This document shows, piece by piece, positions 32,430-42,079 of a DNA stretch of 64,000 nt. Numbering within the stretch: position 1 is the stretch's first letter; the number at the start of each line of letters is the position of its first letter. Origin of the DNA: Flabesymbios commensalis. Lineage: Eukaryota > Annelida > Polychaeta > Terebellida > Flabelligeridae. The stretch is from positions 55,941,122-56,005,121 of the forward strand of contig OZ024909.1 of assembly GCA_964017125.1 (NCBI GenBank), read 5' to 3'. A program made the translations under genes and the position numbers. The notes beneath the pieces were generated by a model. It was not told the origin of the DNA. It made no database searches and worked only from the letters and a program-made list of their open reading frames with translations.

Positions 32430-33078
32430 TAAACACGTGGTACACAGAAAATAGACAGGGTCCAAGTAAACCCGTGGGCTGTGGTACATATATATACACA
32501 GAGAATTGACAGGGTCCAAGTGAACCCGTGGGATGTGGTACACATAAAATAGACAGGTTCCAAGTAAACGCGTGGGCTGTGGTACATAGAGAATAGACAG
32601 GGTCCAAGTGAACCCGTGGGCTGTGGTACACAGAGAATAGACAGGGTCCAAGTAAACGCGTGGGCTGTGGTACACGGAGAATAGACAGGGTTCAAAGTAA
32701 ACCCGTGGGATGTGGTACATATATATACACAGAGAATTGACAGGGTCCAAGTGAACCCGTGGGCTGTGGTACACAGAGACTATACAGGGTGCAAGTAAAC
32801 CTGTGGGCTGTGGTACACAGAGGATAGACAGGGTCCAAGTAAACCCGTGGGCTGTGGTACACATAAAATAGACAGGGTCCAAGTAAACCCGTGGGCTGTG
32901 GTACACGGAGAATAAACAGGGTCCAAGTAAGCCCGTGGGCTGTGGTACACGGAGAATAGACAGGGTCCAAGTATACCCGTGGGCTGTGGTACACGGAGAA
33001 TAGACAGGGTCCAAGTAAACACGTAGGCTGTGGTACACACAGAATAGACAGGGTCCAAGTAAACCTGGGGGCTGTGGT
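32430..33078. repeat. 44-bp minisatellite, about 14 units
   Basis: The unit reads GACAGGGTCCAAGTAAACCC then GTGGGCTGTGGTACACGGAGAATA. Most units start 44 bp apart. Two are about 10 bp longer through a TATATATACA insert (near 32490 and 32720). One displaced unit lies at 33253-33310. Because 44 is not a multiple of 3 and the unit has no minus-strand stops, all three minus frames stay open (frames up to 212 codons). These are not genes. Confidence 0.95.
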
Positions 33079-33241
33079 GGACACAGAATACACCCTTTTC
33101 AATAACAACACGCCACACAGTGACCAGAGGTGAACTGTTTTGATCAGACTAATGTTACACACTTTTCAATAACAACACGCCACACAGTGACCAAAGCTGA
33201 ACTGTTTTGTTCAGAATAATGTTCACGCGCAAACTCGTGCA
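33079..33241 (-). repeat. Family H tandem pair, uninterrupted
   Basis: CTTTTCAATAACAACACGCC and ACACAGTGACC occur twice, 76 bp apart. The end GTTCACGCGCAAACTCGTGC is the complement of the start at 17021. This is the SINE-free counterpart of 17021-17508. Confidence 0.8.
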
Positions 33242-33411
33242 AAGAGTGTATAGACAGGGTCCGAGTAAACCCGTGAGATGTGGTACACAGAAAATAGACA
33301 TGGTCCAAGCATGGAGTCATTATTAACTCCATGCATTGAGAGCCGCAGGAAAAGCCCAACAAATCCACATCAAATGGCAAAAGGCGTCAACGTGACCGGA
33401 TATAAGCGGCT

Positions 33412-33516
33412 TCCCAACAAACGCTACACGTGAAACCACTGCTGGATTAATGTTGGGTCGCCGTCTGCGACGTCGGCCCAACATTAAACCAGCAGTGGTC
33501 TCACGTCTCGTGTTAG
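33412..33516. mobile_element. Family A palindrome
   Basis: CCCAACAAACGCTACACGTGAAACC...GGTCTCACGTCTCGTGTTAG, inner arms ACTGCTGGATTAATGTTGGG and complement, centre CGCCGTCTGCGACGTCGG. Confidence 0.82.
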
Positions 33517-34343
33517 ATCTGTATTTTATAGCCCCTCATCATGTGTTTCCTGGCGAAAACAAGAATAGTACATGTGACCGACACTAGACACCAGCCAACA
33601 CTGCATGGTTCCAACGTTGGCTGAAAGTTGGTAACACATTAAAGAGTTTGGTTACACAGCCAGCCGTCGTTGAGCCAGCGGCTGACTAATACCTAGTTGA
33701 CATTTAGAAACATCTGCTCACATGAGAAATGTCGCCGGGAATAGAGTTGTCGGCATAGATGTCAAAATGCGAGGTAGGGTGGCCTTTAGATTGATAGTCT
33801 TGTAAGTGAGATATATATATTATGCACGACATCATTAACCTGTTAACACGATCGGTGTAATATATTTTATTTAAAATTCAGCCCATAATATTTTGAAACT
33901 CTATAGTTGTATTAATAGAGAGATAAGTACATGTAACATACATTTTGTGTGATCAGTAAACTAAATGTGAGACAGTATTGTTCACTCGTCAAGAACATAC
34001 CTGGTGGAAAACTCAGTGTTTACAGTAAGAGATTGATGTCTACGTCTACCTGAAGGCAAAAACAACATAACTTTTCATGAAGGTAATTCGGACCTAGCCT
34101 TCAACAAGCCTTTGGTCGGCATCCATCACATCACATCACATCACGATATCCACGAAGAGTTGAAATACAAAACCATTAGAAAACAATATCACAAGAACAG
34201 TGACCAGACTATTTTCCTTTCGGACGCGTCCCCTGGATGATACTGAGTACCCGAAGCAAAAAGTAATGAAAACTAGCCCTACTCTTTTTTTCGTTCTAGA
34301 CGGGTGATTGATGTAGAGACTGAGAGACGGTGGCAAATTCTCT
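33517..34343. other. No clear feature; short (ATCAC)n
   Basis: A 5-bp tandem repeat (CATCA)n of about 21 bp lies at 34123-34144. A weak family A remnant (CCAACACTGCATGGTTCCAACGTTGG) is near 33595. Confidence 0.45.
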
Positions 34344-34454
34344 AGCGAGCAAACACGACACGTTGAAACAATGATGTTTTAATGTTGGCCCAACGTCTGC
34401 GACGCTGGCCCAACATTAAAACATCATTGTTTCAACGTGTCGTGTTAGTTGGGA
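34344..34454. mobile_element. Family A palindrome
   Basis: GCGAGCAAACACGACACGTTGAAAC...GTTTCAACGTGTCGTGTTAGTTGGGA, centre GGCCCAACGTCTGCGACGCTGGCC. Confidence 0.9.
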
Positions 34455-35854
34455 TATATAGCCCCCTCTCTGTCCCGCTCGAGGCACATAACTCTCTGGA
34501 TCTGAGACCTTCATGTTTTGCCGACACTTTTTCCCGGGCTGACCCCGCCGACCTTCTCATTTCTGGAATGTTCATCTTCCTAACACCACTGACCCGCTAG
34601 TCTCTGCGGCGGCGGCGGCGGCTGCTGCTCGGTGTAGTGAGAATCACCATACCAGATTTCAATGAATTAGGTCTCCGATGGAGTTGGAGCACTGCCCGAG
34701 TTGGAACCTGTGATTCAGGGTTTGATTGGTGACCGACCATCTGGGTACACGACGTAGCTATGACGTTGGATCAACGTCTTTGACGTTGTTTTAGCGTCGC
34801 TACAACGTCGTGTGTGTCCAGTGAGGACTGAGTGAATAAATTATTAATTGCATTACGTCGCTTTCTGCACAATCATGGCGATATCGCGACAGAAGGAAGC
34901 CCGAAGTCGGAACTATGCCCCACGCTTATCGAATGAATTCAAGAGTTCTTTCTAGTGCACAGTAACCATAGACAGCACTGTACACCCCAGGCCTTTGAAC
35001 AGTTTAGAGATAACCAGATAATCAGGGGTCTGTTCGGACAAATCGTTGCCAACTGGTGGCTTTGTCATACATTCGTACGGAAGCTCATTAGCATGATTAG
35101 ACTACAGTGCTCACATATGCACAACCTCGATGACAAATATCCGACCTGTACCTCTAGAGTTCCGAGCCACAACCGGGTCGACTGAGCCATGGGGCAGGCG
35201 TCCAGTGAAGAAGAGTGCGCACTATGTATCAGTATAAATAATATTGTCGATATGAAAACAGTGTGCATAGAGTTAATTAACTAGAAATGTGTTTTGACTA
35301 TATAGAGAAAACGAATGCATCCATTCATAATATCATCTTATTTTATTAAAAATAGTGGCTAATCTACTATGTGTTTTTAATCGCTGAACTGCGACCAAAA
35401 TATTTAATCTCGCGGTCAGGCAGAGAAGTACCGACATCCACAATCATGAGCGATTCGGATTAGCGGTTTTCGAGATATGCGTTCATCAATTCATGCGAGC
35501 GGCGGGGGTGGAGATGGCGGGGGAGATGATGAACACATACATGCAACCCGGGGGATCCATGATTGTCACAAGTCTATAGCTGTTTATTTGTACTTCGAGC
35601 ATGAACAATTGAAGAAGAACTGATCATTAAATCTGCTAGATAATCACACGTTTCGATGGAAATTGTGTAATAGCGCGGTAACAATGACCTAAGCTAACAA
35701 AAAGACAACAAGTCACATAATCGTTGGTACGGCGTCGGTAGGCTACGGGTAATTGAGACCAAGGTACATGTATTAGCAAATAACATGAATGTTCTTCGGT
35801 ATATTAGTAATGTTATGGGTCACAGAATGTATTAATGTGCAGCGAGACTTTAGT
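34455..35854. other. About 1.4 kb, mostly featureless
   Basis: It contains a short (GGC)n / (GCT)n run at 34606-34629 and a diverged palindrome near 34747-34825 (CACGACGTAGCTATGACGTTGG ... TAGCGTCGCTACAACGTCGTG). No gene model is supported. Confidence 0.45.
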
Positions 35855-36101
35855 TTAACCTTTTCAGCGCTGGGGCCGACAATAGACGTCAATTCTGACT
35901 CTATAGACGTCAGATTCTGAATCTAAAGTCGATCCCCACGCTAAAAGAATTAAATATTTATAATGGCCGTCTAAGACCCATAACATAGGTATTCAAATGA
36001 AGCGGAAAGAACTAAAACAATACATTTATGATGATTTCAAATTTAAAAAACCCTTTGATTTCCATGGTTTATACAAAAATATTTCAGCGTTGCAAGGGTT
36101 A
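35855..36101 (-). mobile_element. Family B piggyBac-type MITE, copy 11
   Basis: TTAACCTTTTCAGCGCTGGGGCC, shortened GACGTC hairpin (35887-35933), full body, and AGCGTTGCAAGGGTTA at the far end. Confidence 0.8.
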
Positions 36102-36462
36102 GGTGGATAAAAAACATTACATTGTACAACTTAACATTGTAACGCTTAAAACAGATACAAATATTATAAATCTATATTTTAAGCAAGCATTGTGCAAAGA
36201 TATATAATAGCACCAGAAGCAGCCATATACACTTCGCCCCTACGTTGTACGCGGTTCAGAGATATAAGCATGTTAACAGGACATGACCTTGGACAGGGTG
36301 TTAGTTATCAGGGTCTCTACCAGGGTGATATAAATCGCAGCCCTGTGATTGGGCGAGATGCCTGATTTATATGTCAACTTCAGAAGAAAGCGCCCCCAGG
36401 CGAGAAGGAAAACAAACAGCAGACGGCAGCGGTGGAAATGGCGCCCAGATACTCTATACCAC
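36102..36462. other. No recognisable feature
   Basis: About 360 bp. Nothing recognised. Confidence 0.4.
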
Positions 36463-36561
36463 CAGACATTGAGCCACTGTTGGGTTGATGTTGGGCCGAC
36501 GTCGTAGACGGTGGGCCGGCATCAAGCCAACATTGGTTCAATGTCTGGTGTTTTCTGGGTA
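36463..36561. mobile_element. Family A palindrome with possible 7-bp target duplication
   Basis: CCAGACATTGAGCCACTGTTGG...CAACATTGGTTCAATGTCTGG, centre GGCCGACGTCGTAGACGGTGGGCC. The left CAGCAAACA end is lost. TACTCTA occurs just left (36450 region) and just right (36560 region), which may be the target duplication. Confidence 0.8.
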
Positions 36562-36589
36562 CTCTACATGTATACAACCAGTGCCTATC

Positions 36590-36681
36590 ACAGCAACGTT
36601 GATCCAATGTTGGATGGATGTTGGGCCAGAGTTGCAGACAGTGGACCAACGTTTGAACAGCATTGGCTCAATGTCTCGAGA
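36590..36681. mobile_element. Family A palindrome, diverged
   Basis: AACGTTGATCCAATGTTGGATGGATGTTGGGCC...TTTGAACAGCATTGGCTCAATGTCTCG. Arms match less well than in most copies. Confidence 0.7.
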
Positions 36682-36928
36682 GTGATAAATGCTGCATGCT
36701 GCGGATGAACGATGTTGGCACATTTGACACTGATAACAAACCCCTGCTTGGTAAATGCCACTACCAATTACCACTGAATACAACTAATTGGAACTTCAGC
36801 ATTTTTTTCTAAATCTTATTAGAAAAAAAGCTAAAGATATATTGGTAAGCCACACACATTGACGTGGAATATTAGAGAACCGACTTGTTGATATACATGT
36901 ACTCCAACATACTAGTATATATACAATT

Positions 36929-37012
36929 ACCCAATAAACGTAGGACTTTCGCCCAATGCAGGGCCAAAGCCTTAGACGATGTACCAACATTAGGCCAACA
37001 CTCGGTCGACGT
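36929..37012. mobile_element. Decayed family A palindrome
   Basis: CCCAATAAACGTAGGACTTTCGCCC...GGGCCAAAGCCTTAGACGATGTACC...CAACACTCGGTCGACGTTT. Confidence 0.5.
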
Positions 37013-37480
37013 TTCGCGCTTCTCAAGAAGCAGACTATATGTCTACGGTACATTGCAGATAATTTCATTTGCCATTTTTTCACACCTGGGCCTCACTTGG
37101 ACATAAATTCATTACTTCGTTTCACAAGAAAAGAAAATCCATATCTCGCTTGAAAGAAACTAGTCCTAGCTGCCCCTGTTGTTACCACGATAAAACACGA
37201 TACTTTCTCCTGTGGGATAATAAACCTCAGGCTTATTTCAAGTTTTATTGACGAAAAAACACAATCAATCTAAATTTGGATAAGAAACGTTCATTGAATT
37301 TACACTTACTATAAGATGAAAGTGAACTGATTGTAAATCAGTATACGCGATACCCAACAAGATATGACTGCGCACACAGTCATATCTGGAAAAGAGACAC
37401 ATGGCTCTTTTTAAGAGCAGCTATTTCTCCAATTATTGATTCTCCCCAAAAGCTGATTGTACAAATCCAAATGATTTTCA
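37013..37480. other. No firm feature; possible 3' end of the minus-strand gene
   Basis: On the minus strand a TTATCCCACAG acceptor-like site (near 37210) is followed by about 38 open codons and a stop. An AATAAA word lies near 37243-37248 on that strand, but upstream of this frame. None of this is strong enough for an exon call. Confidence 0.2.
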
Positions 37481-37686
37481 GTTACCTAAAGTTGTGAATC
37501 GCGGTAGCGAGTTACAATTGCGAAATGCTGAGATAGATAATTAATAAATAGTTGAGGGCTAGTTTCTTTGTAGCTAATTGTCATCTTGTCAGGGTTTTTC
37601 AATGGGAGTATAACATCACTCGAATTCATTGACCTGGAATTGTATTCCATAACTACATAAAAATGTTAAAATAGTGCATGACTTAC

Positions 37687-37743
37687 TTTGACTTGCTGCT
37701 GTTTATCGACACCCAGTTTTCTGTCCTCTTGTGCCAACTCCTT
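37687..37743 (-). CDS. Coding exon (19 codons) of an unrecognised host gene
   Basis: On the minus strand TTTTTATGTTAATAG precedes the exon and AAA|GTAAGTCA follows it, a strong donor. The 57-bp exon is in phase 0 at both ends and reads KELAQEDRKLGVDKQQQVK, a charged, Gln/Lys-rich segment that suggests a helix or coiled coil. It continues in frame from the exon at 38143-38254, about 400 bp upstream in the gene. I do not recognise the protein, and the remaining exons were not found with confidence. Confidence 0.6.
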
Positions 37744-37892
37744 CTATTAACATAAAAACGCATATATTTAATATTCAATCAATTATTCATGATAATCCAG
37801 TAAAACAATAACAAGATGACACCAGCTAATCGCGAGTTACGTCACGAATCTACAACTGGATAAAAACTAGAAGATAAGGCGTTGTATCCGTT

Positions 37893-38130
37893 TTAACTCT
37901 TATCCTGCTGAGTCAATTTATTTAAATTTTCAACAACTTGAAGCTGTGTCTCGCTACCGCGATCCACATCCTCAAGTGGTTGAAAATTACTCATATTTGC
38001 TTAATTTGAGACCAAACATTTACATATTTTGATGTTTAAATGTTAATTTCATTCCCAATAACGGTGGTTTATTCGGCTGATAAAATTGAATAAAAACGGC
38101 TATTGTCGAGATTAGCAGGCAAAGGGTCAA
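37893..38130 (+). mobile_element. Family C piggyBac-type MITE, copy 6, in an intron
   Basis: TTAACTCTTATCCTGCTGAG at the left and AGCAGGCAAAGGGTCAA at the right. The hairpin is at 37923-37986 (TTTTCAACAACTTGAAGCTG and complement) and the body is complete. It lies wholly in the intron between the two predicted exons. Its right end is about 10 bp from the splice donor at 38142. Confidence 0.85.
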
Positions 38131-38142
38131 CTGTTCTCTCAC

Positions 38143-38254
38143 CTCCTGTAATTGCTTGATGGTTTTCGAGTGCTCGCCGTGCGTGAGTACATCCAGCAAG
38201 CCATCCACCATCTTCACCGCCACATCATCCGCGCCCCACACGAAATTCTGCAAA
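38143..38254 (-). CDS. Coding exon (about 35-37 codons) of an unrecognised host gene
   Basis: On the minus strand TTTTGTTTCTTTCAG is a strong acceptor and CAGGAG|GTGAGA a strong donor. The frame reads NFVWGADDVAVKMVDGLLDV then LTHGEHSKTIKQLQE, an amphipathic, helix-like pattern. It ends in phase 0, matching the exon at 37687-37743. An alternative acceptor 7 bp downstream (TTTGCAG) would give exactly 35 codons. Splice sites, phase and composition make this the best host coding evidence in the window. The family is unknown to me. Confidence 0.65.
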
Positions 38255-38317
38255 CTGAAAGAAACAAAACACAGCAGAATTAGCACCATTGTTCAAAATT
38301 AGCATATACTCATTACA

Positions 38318-38410
38318 GCAGACACAATACACACAGTTGTTTTATTGTTGTCCTATCGCCTGCGACGATAGCCCAGCATTGAATCAGAATTGTATTACAA
38401 CGTCTAGTGC
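38318..38410. mobile_element. Family A palindrome, diverged (unit 1)
   Basis: CAGCAGACACAATACACACAG...TCCTATCGCCTGCGACGATAGCCCAGCATTGAATCAGAATTG. The unit 2 counterpart is at 42103. Confidence 0.6.
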
Positions 38411-38456
38411 TTGAGGGTGATTCAAGATTCAATATTTTGCAAGGCTGTCTGAATAT

Positions 38457-38580
38457 CGTCCCCTTGGAGTTAGAAGGTGTTAAACTGCCACTTTACAAAG
38501 TGGCAGTTTAACACCTTCTAACTCCAAGGGGACGATACAAAGTGGCAGTTTAACACCTTCTAACTCCAAGGGGACGATAT
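38457..38580. mobile_element. Family F hairpin with its right arm duplicated (unit 1)
   Basis: CGTCCCCTTGGAGTTAGAAGG...GCCACTTTACAAAGTGGC...CCAAGGGGACGAT, followed at 38537-38580 by a second direct copy of the right arm. Unit 2 has only one right arm at this place (42235). Confidence 0.92.
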
Positions 38581-38597
38581 AGTAAATCACATTATCA

Positions 38598-38784
38598 TTA
38601 ACCCTTACAACGCTGCATTCTTTATATAAACCATGGAAACCAGAGGGTTTTCGCAATTTGAAATCATTTTAAATGTCTTAGTTAGCTCGATCGGCTTCAT
38701 TTGAATACCGGTACCTTTCAAATTGAAAAAAAAACCTTTAGTCTTCATAGTTTATACAAAAAATTATCAGCGTCGTAATGGATA
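38598..38784. mobile_element. Family B derivative made of two left ends (unit 1)
   Basis: It opens TTAACCCTTACAACGCTGCATT. After the GCTTCATTTGAATACC word it runs backwards through the same left end (TTTCAAATTGAAAAAAAAACC, TAGTTTATACAAAAAAT, CAGCGTCGTAATGG). The GACGTC hairpin half is missing. It is thus a symmetrical left-left foldback form of family B. Confidence 0.7.
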
Positions 38785-38909
38785 AACACGTTTCAAACGA
38801 AATAAAATAGTTTTGCTATATGCTCAGTCAAACAAATAACTCGATTTCTCGCCTATTTAAACAAGACAAGAGTTAATTGGACTTTTAAGCTCAACATTTG
38901 GTTGCATTT

Positions 38910-38976
38910 AGAACTAACGGCCCGAGTACTGTTCTCGCAGAGTATCTGCGAGAACAGTACTCAGGCCGTTAGTTCT
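38910..38976. repeat. 67-bp palindrome (unit 1)
   Basis: AGAACTAACGGCCCGAGTACTG and its complement pair around CTCGCAGAGTATCTGCGAG. It differs from unit 2 (42646) by single bases. It shares neither ends nor core with families A or F. Confidence 0.9.
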
Positions 38977-39369
38977 AGTTACATTGAAATAGCCAGTGAC
39001 TCTCACCACCACTCCTGGGAGAGTTTACAGTCGCCGGATGAATGGAATATCATGTCTAGCGAGTGCAATATTCTTTTCTCCCGAGGATGAAGACTGGAAA
39101 ATATCTGCAGTGTGTGGGAGGAAATCGGAACCATTGATCTGAGGGATTAGTCTGCGGCTTGATTGTGGTTTTATTAAATAAATAGGCGTGGAAAGCCAGC
39201 AATCACCTCGCGTGTCAGAGTGGTGTGAGTGGAGTGGGGCTTTACGTATTACTGTGATACCAAAGGAACCAAGAAGCGTAAATGACAGGAAAGGATTCCG
39301 TCATTTCTCATTGTAACGGAACCCGAGATAGCATCTCATCAATCGCTCTTAATACATGGATGCTGTCAT

Positions 39370-39476
39370 CCCAGTAAACACAAAACATTTGTATAATATT
39401 TGTACAACGTCGGCCCAAAGTCACCGACGTTGGTCCAACTTTGTACAAATGTCATACAAATGTTTTGTGTTTACTG
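39370..39476. mobile_element. Family A palindrome, TTTGTATAACA subfamily (unit 1)
   Basis: CCCAGTAAACACAAAACATTTG...CAAATGTTTTGTGTTTACTG, centre GGCCCAAAGTCACCGACGTTGGTCC. The word TCATC lies directly outside both ends and may be the target duplication. Confidence 0.92.
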
Positions 39477-39748
39477 TCATCAGCTATTTATTCGCCGCAT
39501 ATCACTGTAATCAGACTGCCTCAGATTTACAACGATGAACTATTTTTGTATGACCATGCGCCAAGTCCCAGTTATTCTGTTATTTAGAGAAGGAACCGAG
39601 AACATAACGAGAGGGTTGTAAATGCTATGTGAGCATGGCAATTCCAAACAATAAAATGATTGACGAAACGTTTAGAAGTGGCTGAGTTTATGATGTTACA
39701 GCAACATTTCAAGTACGAGTACTAGTGAGCGGTGCAATATTCTAAATA

Positions 39749-40273
39749 ATAACCCTACTATATATAAAACCCTACGTTTTTTTTCAATTTTTAGTCATCA
39801 TAAATGTCGTAGTTAGCTCTTTCCGCTTCATTTAAATACACAAGTTATATATCTGGGACCATTGTATTTTTTTAATTCGTTTAGTGCGAGACAGTCTTCT
39901 GACGGTCCCCACGCAGTGTTTATTCTAGGGGGGGCTGGGGGGGGGGGGGGTCAGAACCCCTCCAATCAGGTTTACTGGGGGGGAGTCGGACCCCTCCCCC
40001 CCCCACCCCCCCCCAGTGAACCTGAACCAAGATTTGTCAATTCTGCAAATGTGTCATTAATGTAAATACTGTGTGAAATATAGTCCCAGAATTTACCTTT
40101 GAAGGTCTCATATTTTAAAATTTTCCTGGCACGACCACCCTCGCGCACTTTCCATCAGTGTGATCTCAGGCGAAACGGGCAGTGGGCGCATCACGGTCGT
40201 GGACTCCGCGTGCTCCGCCCCCCCCCCCACTAAAAAAATTCTGGAATGAACCCTGCCACGCTGAAAGGGTTAA
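39749..40273 (+). mobile_element. Family B MITE enlarged by G/C-run sequence (unit 1)
   Basis: TAACCCTACTATATATAAAACC at the left and CGCTGAAAGGGTTAA at the right. At the hairpin (GTCTTCTGACGGTCCCCACGC) it is split by about 350 bp containing opposed G and C runs (39930-40015, 40220-40231). This may be another transposon, perhaps with ends TTTATTCTAGGGG and CCACTAAAAAAATTCTGGAATGAA. Confidence 0.6.
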
Positions 40274-40473
40274 ACTGCTAAGGGCGACACGTTTTGAATC
40301 TGTTTTATTAGCAGGCTAATCACCAGTATTGGGAACGGAATGAGTGTTTAAACATAAATATTTTTCACCCACTTGAAGTTGTGGGTCGCGGTAGCGACTC
40401 ACAACTTCAAGTGGGTGAAGAATTAAATGTTATTCATTATATTTTCCCAGAGCGCTTAATTAAAGGTTTAAGC
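40274..40473 (-). mobile_element. Family C MITE, copy 7 (unit 1)
   Basis: CTGCTAAGGGCGACACG start, hairpin at 40362-40421 (TTTTCACCCACTTGAAGTTG with complement, loop GGGTCGCGGTAGCGACTC), and CGCTTAATTAAAGGTTTAA end. In unit 2 the hairpin is absent and different body sequence is kept. Confidence 0.7.
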
Positions 40474-40752
40474 TGACGTGTCTTGTTATACTAACTTTGT
40501 TAAACGATCTATTCATGATTACGATTTCTTTATTTTTTTTATTGTTATCCAGTGTTTTCATGGAAATGATTGCTACCTGGCTGATACACACTGACAAAAC
40601 CCACTGAATCAATGCAATTACAAATGAAATAGCGTCCGATTCAAAATAAGAAACCTATTTCGCTGCGATCAGCAATCAGTGGGCTTTCAACTCCGGACGA
40701 CAGTCGAGAGCTACATGTATGTATGTTGATGAATCGTCACATTGCTATTAAT

Positions 40753-40813
40753 TTAAAGGGTCGTAACCGCCACTTTAGAAAGTGGCGGTAACGATCCTTT
40801 AATACTAATGTGA
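40753..40813. mobile_element. Family F hairpin (unit 1)
   Basis: TTTAAAGGGTCGTAACCGCC ... ACTTTAGAAAGT ... GGCGGTAACGATCCTTTAA. The middle of the arm differs from other family F copies but matches its own partner. Confidence 0.88.
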
Positions 40814-40885
40814 CGAAATATTATATTCCGGACAACCAGCACAAAAATCCAATCTAGCTGCTTCTGTATCACGCTTGGACCGCAG

Positions 40886-40994
40886 ACCAGCAAACACGAG
40901 ACACTGAACCAATGTAGATTTAATGTTGGCCCATCGTCGGAGACGATGGGCCAACATTAAATCAACATTGGTTCAGCGTCTCGTGTTTGCTGGG
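40886..40994. mobile_element. Family A palindrome (unit 1)
   Basis: CCAGCAAACACGAGACACTGAACC...GGTTCAGCGTCTCGTGTTTGCTGG, centre GGCCCATCGTCGGAGACGATGGGCC. Nearly perfect. Confidence 0.93.
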
Positions 40995-41287
40995 CCAGGT
41001 AAAGGTCAAGCCTTGGATAGCCAATTACTCTTCGTCCCTCTGTTTCAGCCGGGTCTGAAAGCATCTGAGTTGAGTGGTCTGACCTGAGGAGCACAGACAA
41101 GATTTCAACTCGGTGTTGGCAGGATGGCGTAGCGTTGTACAGACGTTGTGACAGCGTTGATTATTGGGCGCGGGTCACCCGTTGACGATGACAGATCAGT
41201 GTGATCAGTCACTGCGGCTAATTACGCTGATAGAATAAAGAACAGTCACGCCACTCGCTCTATAATCTCTAGACAGGGTTTCTATCC

Positions 41288-41372
41288 AGTCCCGACAAAA
41301 AACGAGACGTGACGCAATGTTGCCTTGATGCCGGGACGCCGTCGCAGACATTCTGCAAGTCTCGTACGTTTC
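41288..41372. mobile_element. Decayed family A palindrome (unit 1)
   Basis: CCCGACAAAAAACGAGACGTGACGC...GCCGTCGCAGACATTCTGCAAGTCTCGTACG. Confidence 0.5.
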
Positions 41373-41393
41373 CTCTGATCCTAGGAAAAATGA

Positions 41394-41514
41394 AACGCTG
41401 ACCCAATGTCAGTACCCCGTAGATTGCCTTTTGAATATGCCGATTCGCGCAGCGAATTCGCTGCGCAAATCGGCATATTCAATAGGCAACCCCGTAGACA
41501 ATATTGGGTGAACA
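41394..41514. mobile_element. Hairpin inside a palindromic context (unit 1)
   Basis: An inner hairpin (TTGAATATGCCGATTCGCGC and complement, centre GCGAATTCGC) is flanked by ACCCCGTAGA words and by GACCCAATGTC / GACAATATTGGGTGAACAC. It looks like one foldback inserted into another. Counterpart in unit 2 at 44912-45032. Confidence 0.75.
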
Positions 41515-41866
41515 CTAGGAAAGCCAAGGTCGGTTGACTTGAGTATATATTTTTCTATACGAAAAGAGAGACGCAATAGTAATACAATATCAGAATATGT
41601 CTGCTATCTGTATATAGATAGCCGTATTTATACATCATGATTATAAATCTGCACAAGCTACATGTAAATAATAATAATAAATATATTCATTGTTTGGAGG
41701 GGTAGGGCTCCACATAAAGCTGACCTAGTTGTCTGAGCCAAGAGGGTATATCTGGACAACTGGTTGCCTCGGGCTACAAGCGACCATTGTCAGTGAACTC
41801 AGTGACAGTACTGCCTCAGGGATGCCATAACACTATCCAGCAAACATCATTATATAACTATGACAA

Positions 41867-42079
41867 ACCTCCGCGACATTGTTTCGTAGATGGTTCAACG
41901 AGTACAAACGTTGTTGGGACTACACAATTATCACGAGACGTTGAGACGATGTTGTTTTAATATCGGGCCATCGATGGCCCGATATTAAAACAATATCGTC
42001 TCAACGTCTCGTGATAATTGTGTAGTCCCAACAACGTTTGTACTCGTTGAACCAGCGACGAAACAATGTCGCGGAGGCT
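41867..42079. repeat. 213-bp palindrome, extended form (unit 1)
   Basis: Arms of about 105 bp meet with no spacer at GGCCATCGATGGCC. The outer arms are CCTCCGCGACATTGTTTCG and CGAAACAATGTCGCGGAGG. The inner part (CACGAGACGTTGAGACGATG) is family A. In unit 2 only the inner 75 bp are palindromic and the outer sequence exists on the right side alone. Confidence 0.93.

Noticed and set aside
32400-33038. A 212-codon minus-strand frame and several overlapping long frames
   Set aside because: They read the 44-bp minisatellite in different frames. The periodic peptides (YHSPRVYLDPVY, TTAHGFTWTLSI) are one DNA unit translated in three phases.
39356-39538. Identical 60-codon frames at 39356 and 43101
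   Set aside because: They read through the same family A palindrome in the two duplicated units.
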